From: Vandiemenella viatica
Lineage: Eukaryota > Arthropoda > Insecta > Orthoptera > Morabidae
DNA: 64,000 bases
Assembly (NCBI GenBank): GCA_031002005.1
Contig: CM061919.1
Location: 178,109,121 to 178,173,120, forward strand
Direction of reading: 5' to 3'
The position numbers and the translations under genes are program-made. Positions 1-12,455 of the stretch are shown piece by piece. Under the pieces are notes generated by a model, which was given only the letters and a program-made list of their open reading frames with translations, searched no databases and had not been told where the DNA came from. Position 1 is the stretch's first letter. Every line of letters starts with the position of its first letter.

Positions 1-1879
1 GGTGAACTACAAGTTTCTTCTCTCAGGTGAAATTTTTATGTTTTAGTATATATATGTATAAATAAATGAAAATTGATTATATATAAGTATGTAAATAAGT
101 GGTAGTAGCTGAAATAAACTCAATTCTCATGCTACAGGTCAAGAGAATGAAGTTATATAAGTATTTTGATTTGATGTGTTTGAGCTTGTCATTGCTATCG
201 TCTTATTCATATGGATGTTATAGTAAAATGGGTAGAGGGTATCACCAAAGATGGCGGATTATAGAGAGTCGCCTAGCCGTGTAAACTCTTGTACCCCGAC
301 AAGATGCAAATGTATTTGGAACTGCAGAAAAAAAATCACTAGATCATTACCGAAAATCACTTTAAACCGTGGTTATGGTGATTTGTACTCTAGAGACAGA
401 ATGTGGACTCATATATGCTATGGCTAATAATCCACTTTATGAAGCGTGCTAGAGCATTCTGTCGAATTGTTTGAAAAAACATGTTTTGCATAGCGCGAAA
501 GATGAATTGTAGAAGTAAAATTTTAAGAGTTTCACATCTTTTTAATTTTCGGTAGTTAATATGGCAAAAAGAAAATCCATATAATTATGTCGTATTCGTC
601 TGTCTGTATTTCATAATTCCGTCAATAGGCCTCGTTAGTATCGTTTAACAGGAAGATGTGTTACATTAACCACAAAGCAGGCGCGAAGAGAAATGCTCTA
701 AAAAAAATCGAAGTAGGGTACCTTCCTATATATATAACATAGAAAATATTTTATTTTTGTGTTTACCCCATGGAGTATGGTATAAAGGAACAAATATTCA
801 GAAATGAAATCAATTTTATTTGGGGAATTTTTATTTAGTTGCGTATTTAGTGAAATATGATCTCCTAAAGTCGTTAATGGCCCGTATCATTGGCTCAGAT
901 GGTGGAAAAACTATTTAATAGTATAGTGGTACGTTGGATTGGGAAGGGGTGAAAACGTTATATTTCTCTTTATAATTTAAAAATTTCCCTATGTTACTGT
1001 TTGCTGGGTACTCATTACTGCTTACAGACAGAGGCGTATTTAATTTTAATATAAATACAAGGAGTCTCAAACCAATGCGATGGATTGCCTCGTCTTATAT
1101 TTGCCAATAAAATAAAAAACTAACCACTAAGAAGTTATTAATATTAATAAAACAAATTCAACATTAGGAAATTTTACATTAGATTACAAACATTACACAT
1201 TTGATCTTATTTAATTTCCCTTTAAAACAATAGGGAATAATCTTCAGGATTCTAATGATCGGATGCAATACTAAAATTAAATACATTATTATGAATTTGT
1301 CGGGCGGCGGGGTATTTTTACATTACGCAACAAAAATGGTGATTTAAAGTTCACATAATTTGTCAATCCTTCAAATATGCAATTGTTAAAAATAGCTTGC
1401 GGCTTTAAACAAACACGAGCTCAGTTTTATCGGAGGGAAAAACTTTTAATCGTTCAAAACCTCTTACAGGGCTAGTATCAGTGATTTGGAGCACAAAACT
1501 GTTAAGTTCGTCGTGCACTTACCGTAATGGTGTAGGCTGCTCCGTATGGCGAAATGTTGCAGCCCATGTTAGCTACAACACTCAAGTTAACTATTTACCT
1601 GAGCAGTTCTGGCTACTACAGATCAAAGCATGCAAGGTGCGCAGAGTACCATGTCAATTTAGCCTGTAGACACTGTACAGGACGAATCCCAAGCGTACGA
1701 CCTCCCTCACTGGAGGCCTGGTCCTGAAGTGTCAACAACCCACCCCACTCACGGCTTGATATGGAGTCCTCGCGGCTCGCCACTCCCCTCAATGACGTGT
1801 TTCCAACATGAAGACAAAAATACGCAGAAATTAGTATCACGCGGAATTTTTTTCGTAGCTGATAGGTTCTGCTATGGTA
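1..1879. other. AT-rich stretch with no recognisable gene
   Basis: Only short spurious reading frames are present on either strand. I see no conserved protein motif, tRNA-like fold or inverted termini. It is slightly more GC-rich from about 1660 to 1800, just before a SINE, without a feature I can name. Confidence 0.5.
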
Positions 1880-1890
1880 CCTCATCCTCA

Positions 1891-2122
1891 CCGAGCGTGG
1901 CGGTGTAACGGTTAGCGTTCTCGCCTCGCATTCGGGAGGACGGCGGTTCGAATACCCGTCCGGGCATCCAGATTTGGGTTTTCCATGGTTTCACAAATCA
2001 CTCCAGGCAAATGCCGGGATGCTTCCTTCAAAAGGCCGAATTCCTTCCCATTCCTTGCCCCCCATCCTTTCCCGTCTCTAAAGACCTCGCTGTTGAGAGA
2101 CGTAAAGCAGTTAGAAAAAAAA
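1891..2122 (+). repeat. Full-length tRNA-derived SINE (family A)
   Basis: The 5' head carries RNA polymerase III box-A-like sequence (GGTGTAACGGTTAGCG) and a box B (GGTTCGAATACCC). It is followed by the family-specific body (GGGCATCCAGATTTGGG, CCAGGCAAATGCCGGGATGC) and the 3' end GAGACGTAAAGCAGTTA plus an A run. A perfect 11-bp target-site duplication, CCTCATCCTCA, flanks it at 1880-1890 and 2123-2133, so these are true ends of an insertion of about 232 bp. This is the best-preserved of roughly 17 related copies and serves as the reference for the others. It would be transcribed by Pol III and mobilised by a LINE that I cannot identify here. Confidence 0.93.
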
Positions 2123-2299
2123 CCTCATCCTCAAAAAGCTATTCTATTCGATAGAATCATTTCCCGGCGTTTCGTGAGAACTCGGTGAATTTCGACAGCA
2201 GCCGGTGTCTGAACATTCCGAAAATCCTGTGTTAGTAAAAGTCAATGGCCGGTCAAGCACTTTCCTTCGGAAATTTCCCGGACCAAGCACCGGAAAGTC

Positions 2300-2594
2300 G
2301 CGTTCCCACGATCTCTTGTAACGGAGGCGGGACGGGACGGGACTAATACTCAACAACACGCCATGGGAACAGGGCCGCCTCTGCTAGCGGAGATGAGACG
2401 CAGCTACCCACTCTGTGTCGGTAAACATCACAGGCGTGTGTAGAGGTGCGCTGTTGTCATCGGTTTGCAGCAGCGGTGCGCACCCGTTCTGTTGCTGTAA
2501 AGTGCTCTGTGCCAAACGACACTAGGCAACGTGGTGGGCAGGTGCGGCTAATGTGGACCCGTCCCGCCTCCGTAACAAGAGATCGTGGGAACGC
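2300..2594. repeat. Foldback: 37-bp inverted repeat around a 221-bp loop
   Basis: The arm at 2300-2336 and the reverse complement of 2558-2594 agree at 36 of 37 positions (core GATCTCTTGTAACGGAGGCG, one A/T difference). The spacer is comparatively GC-rich and has no convincing reading frame. Transcribed RNA or single-stranded DNA could form a long stem. It may be the ends of a small foldback or MITE element, or an inverted duplication. I see no clear target-site duplication. Confidence 0.75.
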
Positions 2595-2789
2595 GGCTTT
2601 ACTAAAAAACAAGGGGTCTGAGTGCCTGGCGTCCCGCTGGCGGGTGCATGTTACCTGGAATTTGTCTCTTCGCTTGGCTATTAGCAGCCACGAGAATTCG
2701 ACCCTATCAAAACTCTGCCTACCACTCACTGCATGTAATATTAATAATAAAAATTTTACGGGATGACCACTTTCGTCATTCCGGTACAA

Positions 2790-3672
2790 CAAAACATTAT
2801 TTATTTATCGTATGATTATTTAACAAGGTCCACAATAGGAAATGTACATATCACAAGCTTGTACAATTTCATATGTCTAGATCTAATGTTTTAATCCAGA
2901 CAACTGCACTGATCGACGCATCATGTATTTCCGCTATTGTTCCATTGTAGGCCCGAAGTGGACAGTCGGGAACGATGTGATTGCTTGTCTGCAAGGTGGC
3001 TCCACTGTCACAATTTGCAGAATCTACCCAGCCCACGTTTTGTGTAATATGTAGGCACATCTGCCTTGTCCTGTCCGAATCCGATTGATGATTCTCCACT
3101 GCCACCTGGGGAGATCGAAACCTTGTTACCTTGCTGAGAGGTCCTCAACTAGATTTTTATTGGCTACTTATGCCCATTGAGTTGTCCACAGGTTGTAAAT
3201 GTTGAGAGAGGACTCTGTGTGCTCCTTTGCAGTTTTCTTGATTTCATGTGTTTTTATGCTTGAATAATGTCTTTATATGTAGGCAGCTGAGGTTTGTTCA
3301 GGATATTTTTACAAATTTTTAAGAGAGCTTCTGATCTTCTTAGTGCTGGGGGTGAGATGTTGTATAGCACTGGAAGCCATATGGTACTCGTACTCTGAAT
3401 GCATCCCGTAATTATCCTCATTGCCTGATTGAGTTATACATCTATCTTTTTTTGTGTGGGCACTATTGATCCAGGATGGGCAGCAGAATTCAGCAAAAAG
3501 AGTATGGCAGAGCTAAGGCTGTGGATCTTAGAACGTGAGCACTGGTTCCCCATGAAGTACCTGCACGCTTTTGAAGATTATTATTTCTCGTTTTGACTTT
3601 GGCAGCCACCTTTGAGAGATGCTGCTTGAAAGTTAGAGTTCTGTCCAGTGTTATACCCAGCAATACAATCAA
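2790..3672 (-). mobile_element. Jockey-type LINE, 3' coding fragment, decayed
   Basis: Reading the minus strand from 3672 downwards gives a typical non-LTR reverse-transcriptase C-terminal region: LGITLDRTLTFKQHLSKVAA, then KVKTRNNNLQKRAGTSWGTS. Further on comes a stretch resembling the asparagine/cysteine-rich C-terminus (residues like VGWVDSANCDSGATLQTSNH, DCPLRAYNGTIAEIHDAS) ending near 2855. The reading frame changes several times and contains stops, so it is dead. The polymerase core and endonuclease are missing: the copy is 5'-truncated, as is usual for LINEs. The 3' end probably lies near 2790-2830 in an AATAAATAA-like stretch. No target duplication was found. Confidence 0.8.
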
Positions 3673-4749
3673 TCAATGCAATACAAAATACTATAAGAGA
3701 CATATATTTTATTTTCCGTTTTCATGACTCCTGTGGCGATAAATAACTTCGCAGTATTTCGACGATGTATTCAACGATATTTGATATCACTACATGGTTT
3801 TTAAATCACTATACAAGCTTCTTGGTACAGCTGTACAATATTTTTGATACCTCTCTGTTCCACAGATGTTCCTTCATAACTAGATGTTCGGATATGCCTT
3901 GTATCAACAAAATTATATAAATAATTTGTTTTTAATCACTGTAGAAACACGTACATCAACAGGTTTGTCTTGTTTGCTAGGAACGTAATAGTGTTTTAGA
4001 CAAAACAAGTCAAAAGACTTCGCTGCATTTTAATAATTTTCTCAATTTTGTATGAAACAAACGCTATATTATGTTGATCTCTTAGAAGATTTGTGGAAGG
4101 TGTAGTTTCCGTAAGGAAGCTCGTACGGTAGCTTAGACAGTGTAATCTTGTAAGCGAGAAGCCAATGAAAGAGAGGCATGCAGCGGAAGGTCGTACGAGG
4201 GTTCGTGCAGACAGTAGAACGTGCGACACAACCTGCATATTAGAATTTGTGTTTTCGATACCTCATTATAGAGAATTAAAAACCTAGCCAATAACGCAGA
4301 ATGGAGACACCTAAAACTTCAGCGTGGATGTACGGTTTTAATATGTCGTCTTTAAACAAATAGGCTATGAAATCAAAAATCATACTAAAGCAACAAAGAA
4401 TGTAGTTCTATTTGTATCAGAAATTTCTAAACATTTGATGCATGATCCATTTCTTCTTCTTTGGGATTAACCTGTTTTATTATTTTTATTTGCTAATATT
4501 ATGTAGACACAACGTCTTCAAGCCTTCACTGAATCATTAATATTTGTATGGCCTTCAATTAAATTCGCTAAACCTTTCACCCCTGAAGGCCCATAAATTT
4601 CACACAAAACGGGATGAATTTCAGACGTATTAAGACCTTATGCTCTGAGAAATCTAATCACAGACATGTATTAAAATTTGGTGACATTTTAATATTTTGC
4701 AACCATAATCATTCTCTGTCACAATACGACGAATGGAAACAAAATGGCT
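3673..4749. other. No recognisable feature
   Basis: AT-rich DNA with only short incidental reading frames on both strands and no motif I recognise. Confidence 0.4.
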
Positions 4750-4975
4750 GCACCGGAGATAGGTGGGTGAGTGATTGGACTTGGGCTCAGCATTCGGGAG
4801 GACACGGGTTCAAATCTCCGTCCACGCATTTGCATTTCTATTTTACATGTTTTCCAGAAATTCTACAGGCGAATGAATCTTTCAAAATCCTATGGCGGAA
4901 TTTCTTCCAGTTGGTTTCCTCCAATTCTCTCCCGCCTCTGATGACGAGACGTAAAGCCCTAAGGGAAAAATATTG
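4750..4975 (+). repeat. SINE family A, diverged copy
   Basis: It shares the head (GCATTCGGGAGGACACGGGT followed by TCAAATCTCCGTCCACGCAT), the middle (ATTCTACAGGCGAATG) and the 3' end (GATGACGAGACGTAAAGCCC) with the copy at 1891-2122, but is much more diverged. The box A region is poorly kept. An old insertion. Confidence 0.8.
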
Positions 4976-6479
4976 CTGTGACTAAATAATTATACGTAAC
5001 AAGTTACTGCACAATTGCTATTACATACATTGAGGATGGGATCATCAACACGCTGTTACTTTGGGCATAGTCTCAGATCCTATTCCTTTTCCTTACTTTC
5101 CCTACCATCCACTACTATAAAATGCATTGTACCTGAAGACTGGATGCGAATCCGATGATGTCAGAGCTGTTTGTTACACTGACCCCAAACACAGCGCTTC
5201 ATGGCCAATCAGAAAAGTTCAAATAAATAACTGCACCGATTTTATTTGCGTTCATATTGTCAAAACAAATTGAACGTTTCAAATAAATAATTCAATTTTA
5301 TTCTATTTACACTTATATTGTTAAAAGGAAATGTACCTAGAATCACAGCTAAAAGGCAATTATCTGTTGTCTAGGAAACCACACAAAAATATGAAAGGAA
5401 GATATAATAGTTTATAATGAGGCGTTAGTTTAAATGTGCATGTTGTTATTCGTTTATTTACAACGATTAAATACATAAATTTCACTATTATTTATTGTTA
5501 TTTTTCACTAAAAGTGGAGGATGAGTTGCACCTATCCTAATGTGTAATCAATCGTTTATGCGTCGGAAAGGATATACAAGATGTGTCAGAAGGCACACAT
5601 GAGCTTTTTAAGGGGAACTATCCAGGAATTCGCATGGAGCGAACTGGGAAAATCATGGAAAACGCAGATCAAGATGGCCGGAGCGGTCATGTAAGAATGT
5701 ATACTCTGTAGGAGATATAAGAACCAGATCACATTGTAACCTAATAATTTTTTGATAAAAGGTATGTAACAGGAAAGTTTATTAATCAGGTGAAAGTTTA
5801 CAGAAAACGTAGATAATCGCGAAATATGTTATTTGTTTTTGAAATTTCAGTTTCCTTTAAAGTTTTGAATAAAAATATTTTTATTATTATTATTTTTTTA
5901 TCATTTTGGAGAGGTTTTGTTGAAGTAATTCCAAGCATTAAAAACAGAGGGTAGAGATAAAAAAAAAATTATAATGCAAGGAAGAGATGCGTTGTTCATT
6001 TTCTCGCTGCCAGTCTGAGTCATTGTGTATTCAGTTTACATTACATGTTGGGGAAGAAGCAGCGAAAAAACCAAGGGTAAATAGGGATTTAAAGGATTTT
6101 TTCACAACCTATTGGAATGTTATTAATATGCACTTTTATAAATTTGTCACTAGCCGCTCACGCTTCATGTGTAACGAGTTCAAAGCCAGTCAAATATCAG
6201 TTGTAATTCTTACCCAGGCTAAATAACAATCTAATAAAAACTTCCTCTTACATTGCCGGTCGAAAGTTAAAGCTTTTATCTTACGTAACTCTTGGCAAAG
6301 ACTATAACGAATACTTCTACATCGAACGAATATTAAATAAATATAAGCAACTAATAATTAATATGCAAATTTAAACGAAATTAATACTGTTAATTTCTTC
6401 GCGGATACTTAATTTAACAGAACTGTCATTAAGTAAAACCCATAACCTCTAATAATATCTCTGACCATTGTTAGCTGGG
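4976..6479. other. AT-rich, mostly unassigned
   Basis: Apart from a possible LINE 3' tail at 5500-5585 there is no recognisable content. The segment around 5870-5910 is a T-rich low-complexity patch. Confidence 0.4.
5500..5585 (-). mobile_element. Possible decayed LINE 3' tail
   Basis: The order of elements (ATT-rich tract, GTGGAGG, TTGCACCTATC, then GGAAAGGATATA) resembles the better copy at 20225-20335 on the same strand. Similarity is patchy and I could not align it rigorously, so this is tentative. Confidence 0.3.
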
Positions 6480-6886
6480 CAGCGAAGGCGGGAAGTGTGA
6501 CGTCACAGCGTGCCAAACATGGCTCCATCGTGACCAAGATTAGCGTTTCATTAGTTAGGCTGCTTGATCCCCACAGCTTCTTGTTGGTTCTGTGAGTGTA
6601 GCACAGTGTTCTGTGTGAGTCTGTCGTGGTGTCCCCCTCTGCCAGCTATTAGCCGTCATCAGATTCATCCGGCTGAAGCGAGGCTGCCCCAACTCGCTCG
6701 AACTCATACCTCCCGCGGTGTATGTGTGTCAACACAAATGTCTGCGATCTGCTTTACATTAGCAATCAAGCCACAGTAACGAGAACAACGTTTGTATGTG
6801 TGCGTGGTTCACGTGTATAGAAAAAGCGTGGTAACTTTGGACTATTTAAACCTATACAAACATTTTCCATATATCACAAAGTAAGT
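6480..6886 (+). promoter_or_regulatory. GC-rich island with a CRE-like palindrome; possible promoter or 5' exon
   Basis: Against an AT-rich background, about 300 bp are GC-richer and contain GTGACGTCAC (6497-6506), which includes the perfect CREB/ATF octamer TGACGTCA. Downstream at about 6881 is a consensus 5' splice-site string, AAAGTAAGTG. Both are short motifs that occur by chance, and the 71-codon reading frame at 6564-6779 resembles nothing I know. It could be a promoter with an untranslated first exon, or an old GC-rich repeat. Confidence 0.15.
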
Positions 6887-8248
6887 GACTGATTCAGTGG
6901 GGTTGTCAGTTTATAGATAAGCAATTGCATGACGAAACAAATGTATAAACCAAAATGTGTACAGACACAGCGTAATCAACTACATTTACACAAACAACTG
7001 GAGGTTATGTTGTACATACTTTAGAAATGAATTCTTCAGCGGAGTATAAGGAGTTATCAATTCAAAAATTCTTTTTTTCCCCCCAATTTAATCTGATCAC
7101 CTGCCAGATGTGTTGTGAGCATATTAAAGATACGTATCCCTGTATACCGTACCCCTGTCTGAACGAATGACAATGACTTGTAATAAATTCTTCTGAAGAT
7201 TATTTTTACTTCCAGTGCCATAATTGGTTGTTTAACTGTATTTTTTTTTTTTCATAATTGGTGTCTGCAAAGGAAATCTTATCGACTACGGCTAGCACAA
7301 ACTGGGGAAACGTTTTAACTAATATTTGCAACATAACACTCCTATCTGACATACAAGCGCTATAATATAGTGTTCAACGACATTTTACTCGCAAGTGAGA
7401 AGCTATTTCGCATTTAAAATCAACTGATAGATGTGTCACATGTGGATTCGTTGATTAGAAAAGATACAGATTTAACTGAGGAAATGCATAACACATTTGG
7501 ATGTGGACAATGGATGCAACGGCAAATTTCTCCAATTGAAGTTTCGAGAAAGATTCTACTGTGCCCAAATTTCAAGAATGTACCCCTTGAGAAATATAGC
7601 TCTTTAGTCGGAATATGAGGTCACGCCGTTAATAATATTGAGGAGCAAGCCTAAGAACCTAGAAGATTTTTCTATCGGTCCTCAAAATCAAATTATGGTT
7701 CCGAAAAAATTCAGCGCGGTACAAAAACCATTTCAAAGCCTGTTTGGAAGGGTCTCCTCTTCAAGAAGCCTTTTGGCAATGCTCGTACTCATTATGTTAA
7801 TCCTGTATTATGTATTTACAAGATTTGTATGTGCACTATGTACTAAAACTTTAACCTGTGATTGTAGCGGAGCGTTAACAGATTTCAAATGCAAAAAACG
7901 AAACAGTGGCAGATGCAAAACAACATAAGATCATGAAACTATAATATGTTTACTTGATAATTTGACAAGTGGGTGAGGAATTTCACCTGCACCTTCCTTT
8001 TCTGTATTTTATCTGGTAGAAGCTCTGAGAGCTTCAACATGCACATTTCAATAATTATTGAAAACTATTTTAAAGGCCCTTCAAAAATGACTAGTATCAC
8101 TTATAGTGGTAGCAGATTTTTTTTGTATAAGCCTCTAAGGAAAAACGAATATTGATTAATCATTATCTTTATTATTAATATTTTTCGTGATGTGGGTAAA
8201 CTTTCTCTGATATGATTCACAGAGTACTTTCCTAGGATGTTTTTAAAT
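6887..8248. other. No recognisable feature
   Basis: AT-rich sequence. A 96-codon frame at 7638-7928 contains a hydrophobic stretch (LLAMLVLIMLILYYVF) but has no family resemblance or coding context and is probably chance. Confidence 0.35.
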
Positions 8249-8260
8249 AACTGCTTATGA

Positions 8261-8425
8261 AGTCTTCACGGGTGTACCGCCGGATAGAGTTTTGAAAACA
8301 TGATATTTCGATGACTCCGACGGTCAGCCGACCTGTGCAGACGTCTCGACACCTGATGAAGACGACGGCGGAACACCCGTGAAGACTTCATTTCAAGCAT
8401 ACGCCGGGAAAGTCTCCGTTCTTAC
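8261..8425 (+). mobile_element. Short foldback insertion with Penelope-tail-like sequence
   Basis: The 12-bp sequence AACTGCTTATGA occurs at 8249-8260 and again at 8426-8437, bracketing 165 bp as a clean insertion. Inside, 8258-8282 and 8366-8390 are inverted copies matching at 24 of 25 positions (TGAAGTCTTCACGGGTGT...), the left one overlapping the duplication. The right half carries CTGATGA followed by GGCGGAAC, resembling a hammerhead core with the last A of GAAA changed. Such CTGATGA...GAAA modules are known from terminal repeats of Penelope-like elements. I infer a non-autonomous Penelope-like or retrozyme-type insertion. The element boundaries are well supported, the family less so. Confidence 0.6.
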
Positions 8426-8437
8426 AACTGCTTATGA

Positions 8438-11400
8438 TTTTGAATGATTGAAATTTATGAAAAATTTTCTACCCATAAGTAAAGTATAACTTCAGAAATG
8501 AATAGCAATTATTTATTTAATTGATATACTTCATGATTACCATAGTTTCGTATAAATTTTGTATGCGTGTTAATAAACTTCCCCGTTTCCTATTTTCTGT
8601 AAAAAAAATTTTTTGTTTATATTGTCGCTTGGTTCCAGTAAATCCTACAGAGAGTACAGCTTAAATATCGTTCGCTCTTCACCTTACATGAATTTCTGCA
8701 CCCGCTTGTCGTAAATAAACGAAAGGAAACATTTACATTTAAAGGAACGTCACTTCATATATTTTTTATCTGTGTCTACCATTATAATACTTATCTCTGC
8801 TACACAACAGAGAAATGTATTTTAGTTAGCATCGCAATTACACTTTATTTTAACAATGTAAGTGCAAAAAAAAAAAAAAAAAAAAAAATTCTATTATTTA
8901 TTTGAAATTTACACTTAATTTTTAACATTGGAAGCGTAAGTAATGTCAATGCAGTTATTCATTTGAAATTTCCTGGTTAGCCAAGCAGCGCTGTAGTGGC
9001 GGCCAGTGGAACTATTCGAGTGTTCGACTCGCGAATTTTTCATAGTTATCGACGATCAAAAACGTTTATTAAAGTGGATAACTTGACATTATTGTTCAGC
9101 ACTGGTATTTATCAGTAATTAATAAGAAAATTGAAGCGTATCGCGGTGTTTTAATTTTTTTTTTTACATCTTTTACCCGGTAACTGTACTTGACGGTAAA
9201 TCAGAGTTTGTATCTCTAATTAATATGATCACTTTCTGGACACACTACACGTCAATCTTGGTGTTCTAGTTCAGCAAATGCCAAGTAACAAGGTGCAGGC
9301 AATATGACCGTCGAGCCTTGGGCCGATGTTTTCACTCCATAAGTCACTGCGATGGGATTCGCTGCTGTCCGCCCCCTCGCTAGAAAGATTGCCACACCCT
9401 CTCTCTCTCTCCCACAAGAAAATTGGCTCAACCGACAGACACAGTCGTTCAGTTCAAAAGATCACGATAAATCTTGAAGCCCTTCTGCTAGCCTCTTTGC
9501 TGACGCTGAGATTTCCGACCGAGGGGTGACGAACGGCGAGTGCTCCGGAAATGAAAGAAACATCACACACATATACACGCAGGAATATCGTTGGACTTAA
9601 CTATAAAACTTGTCATCACTTTTCATGACTTGAATAGTCCACATTTTACGAAATTCGTTTCTGAACCAGACAATGCGCATCATCATTTGGCACACTAAAA
9701 TCTACTCCTCTTTTGTGGTTGCCTGTGTTGAGCCATATGGAACCTCCAAGACTAGGAAGATTTAATAATCTGACCCTTGAGTTCACAAAAATATCAGTGA
9801 GAATTGGTCTTCCCATCCAAGAACACATGCTTCATAGATTTTGGCGCCTGAAATCACGTTCCCCAACCGTACTAAATGAAAAATAGCTGATTGACGGGGG
9901 GTTTAATGCTACAGCAGTATGGCGACAGAGATGAAGATCCCAAGGAGTGGCAGTCACTTTCACCAGCAGAATTTGACCTGCTGCGTAAAACATGGGCTGC
10001 GCTTAACAGGATGCAAACCAACGATGGGCGGTGCAACTCTATGAAGTCTAAGTGGGGCATGAGAATTTTACTTAGTTGTGACGGTGGTGCATAACTAACC
10101 GGTATATTGTGACTGAAAGTAGTTAGAAGGCTTACCCAGATTGACTCGAAGACTTTGCTCAACCATCTAGAGCTGCAACAGAGCGGTTGAACAGTCTGGA
10201 CTTATAAACTTTAAGCTTTTATTAATTGTTTTAGGATGACATATTATTATTTATTCTCTAGTATTGTATAGACTGTGTACTTTTCTATAAGCTATGTAAA
10301 TAAATGATTTGCGTCATTTTCAAGGTGCAAAATTGAACTAAAAATTTCCTTTTCATTTCAGAGATATAATTCTTCACTGATTATATTCGTAACATCACTC
10401 CGTTTCTCTGTTGCAGCTGTCGTTCATATCACTGGATTCTTCCCGAGTCACTGAAGCTGCATGAAGCGTCTACCCATTATACCTGGTGAGATCAGTAATG
10501 AGTCTGACCAAAATAGGATCTCAGGCACGTGTTTCCCTATCAACGCCCTTGCAACTTCAAATCTCATTACAAATCACTGTTATAGTTATTCAGCACGCTT
10601 ACATAGAAACCTTTTTACGGATGGTAAGAAGAAAATATTTTCAGGGAGAATCGTGGACGCACAAAACCAAAAATCAAAAGGAACGTTACTGGCTGAAGGA
10701 AAAAACTATAAGAATAATAAAAGCTGGAAAAAATAAAATAATGAGGGAGTTTCATAATTGTGGAAGTATACTTATAATCAATGGACGAATCGGAGGAGAT
10801 ATCAGAAGCAAATTAATATCAACAAAAATAACTTTGTAAGAAGGACAAATCTCTTGCTTTGATCACGTAAATGGTACTTGGAAAATATTTTTTAAACACT
10901 TCTGTAGCAGAGCAGTTTATGGAAGTGAATGTTGATGTTGGCTAGGGGGGGAAATAAATGGAAACATATGAAGACTTGTTCCGATCGTTGGATAGGGCGA
11001 GGAGATCCAGTAATGATGTAAGAGGTCATCTGATTGGCCTCTACCATAACAATTCCTCTGGAGACAGAGGGAATTCAACGGTATCTGCTTACCGCTTAAA
11101 TAACAAACCAAAATGTAACAGGTGGTTGTAAGGTAACCGCGACTGGTCACCTTAATAGACTCATCATTTAATGAATTTTATGAAAATAAATAAAGCGATT
11201 TTTATTTTTTAAAGTTTACAAAATATTAGACAGTTGAAATGTTTGTATATGATTTGAGTCTAATTCAAAATAGCTGTAAATGTATATTTGGGTAATTCCT
11301 ATAGTTTTTAATTGTAGTTGTCATTAAATACTCAATTTAAAATGTAATCCGACGCTCCCGTGGTTTCTGCTGTACGATCACTTGTTTTAATTGAATCCTT

Positions 11401-12084
11401 CTGAATACAATTTTAAGCATACTAAAGAGACTGGAGTAGATAAAAAAGATTGAAAATCATTTCCATGCCATTTTTAATGAAAATGTCAACATCTGGATTG
11501 TTTTAAATTGATTTCGGCAATGGCTCAATGTCTGTTTCGACCTTCCGTCATTTTTTAGTTTTATAGAATGTTTATAGACAATATAAACAGACCGCAAACA
11601 GCGCGTGCTGTCAATATCATGCACTCAACGAATCTCCAGCAATCTGTTTATGATCTGTGACTTGATAAACGTCGGACAGCATGCTCTCTGTAAATAAAAA
11701 TCATCGATATTTGTAAATAAATTGAAATTGAGTTTAATGGAAAAGTTATTTATTAGTCAAGAGCTTTGAAAAGATTAAATAAAATAGATAGCATTGTTGA
11801 AATTATAAACGAATTGGCAGCCAGAAATATCTACAGTCATGGACGAAAATTATTAATATACGCTAGTAAACATTCCAAATTTGTGTCGTTGCGTGACAAC
11901 CTCATGTAAACCTAACTTTGATTAATTAATCTCATGCAATTACCGAGTTGCGCTGCAAGGCGTATATATGAATATGATCGTTAGTGTTTAAGGAAAGGCC
12001 TGCAGAGTAGTAACTAACTACTGTTACCACCGATACTGTAATTTTATAGACAAAGCTGACCAGAATTGCTAAAAACGATACTAA
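8438..12084. other. Long AT-rich stretch without recognisable genes
   Basis: It contains a 23-base A run (8866-8888), a CT-rich microsatellite near 9397-9412 and a moderately GC-rich patch at 9310-9560. The open frames at 9872-10162 and 10461-10839 lack any known domain and overlap each other in different frames, so I do not call them genes. Confidence 0.4.
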
Positions 12085-12455
12085 TAAAGGAAAAATTAAA
12101 GCTCCCAACCAACCCAAAAATATAAAAACAAAAAAGAAACAAAACAAAAACCAAGTATATTAACTTAATGGAAGCTAGTCGAGGCCGTCCTGACATGCTG
12201 TCAAATGACGCCAAAAACTACCAACCTAAAAAAAATAAAACATTAAAAAATCGCAACAAAATGAAAAAAAACCCAAGATTATTAACATAATGAAACTTAG
12301 TTAAGACCGTCTTGGCATGCTGAAAAATGAGAATCTTCAAATACAAAAATACCCAACACTAAAAAAATTAAATAAAAAAACCCCAACGAGAACCGAAAAA
12401 AATTAGGATTATTAACTTAATGGAACTGAGACCATCATGGCATGTTGTTAATAGA
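12085..12455. repeat. Tandem repeat, about three units of 120-130 bp
   Basis: Three successive units share ATTAACTTAATGGAAC-like cores at about 12159, 12281 and 12411. Each is followed by a variant of GACCGTCTTGGCATGCTG and an A-rich spacer with short C runs. The spacings of about 122 and 130 bp and the imperfect identity indicate an old minisatellite-sized duplication rather than an active satellite. Confidence 0.75.

Noticed and set aside
2446..2792. Overlapping 106- and 111-codon frames on both strands
   Set aside because: They overlap the right arm of a foldback and mirror each other across strands; no domain.
9872..10162. Opposed open frames around 9.9-10.2 kb as a small gene
   Set aside because: Both strands are open over the same segment and neither translation resembles a known family.
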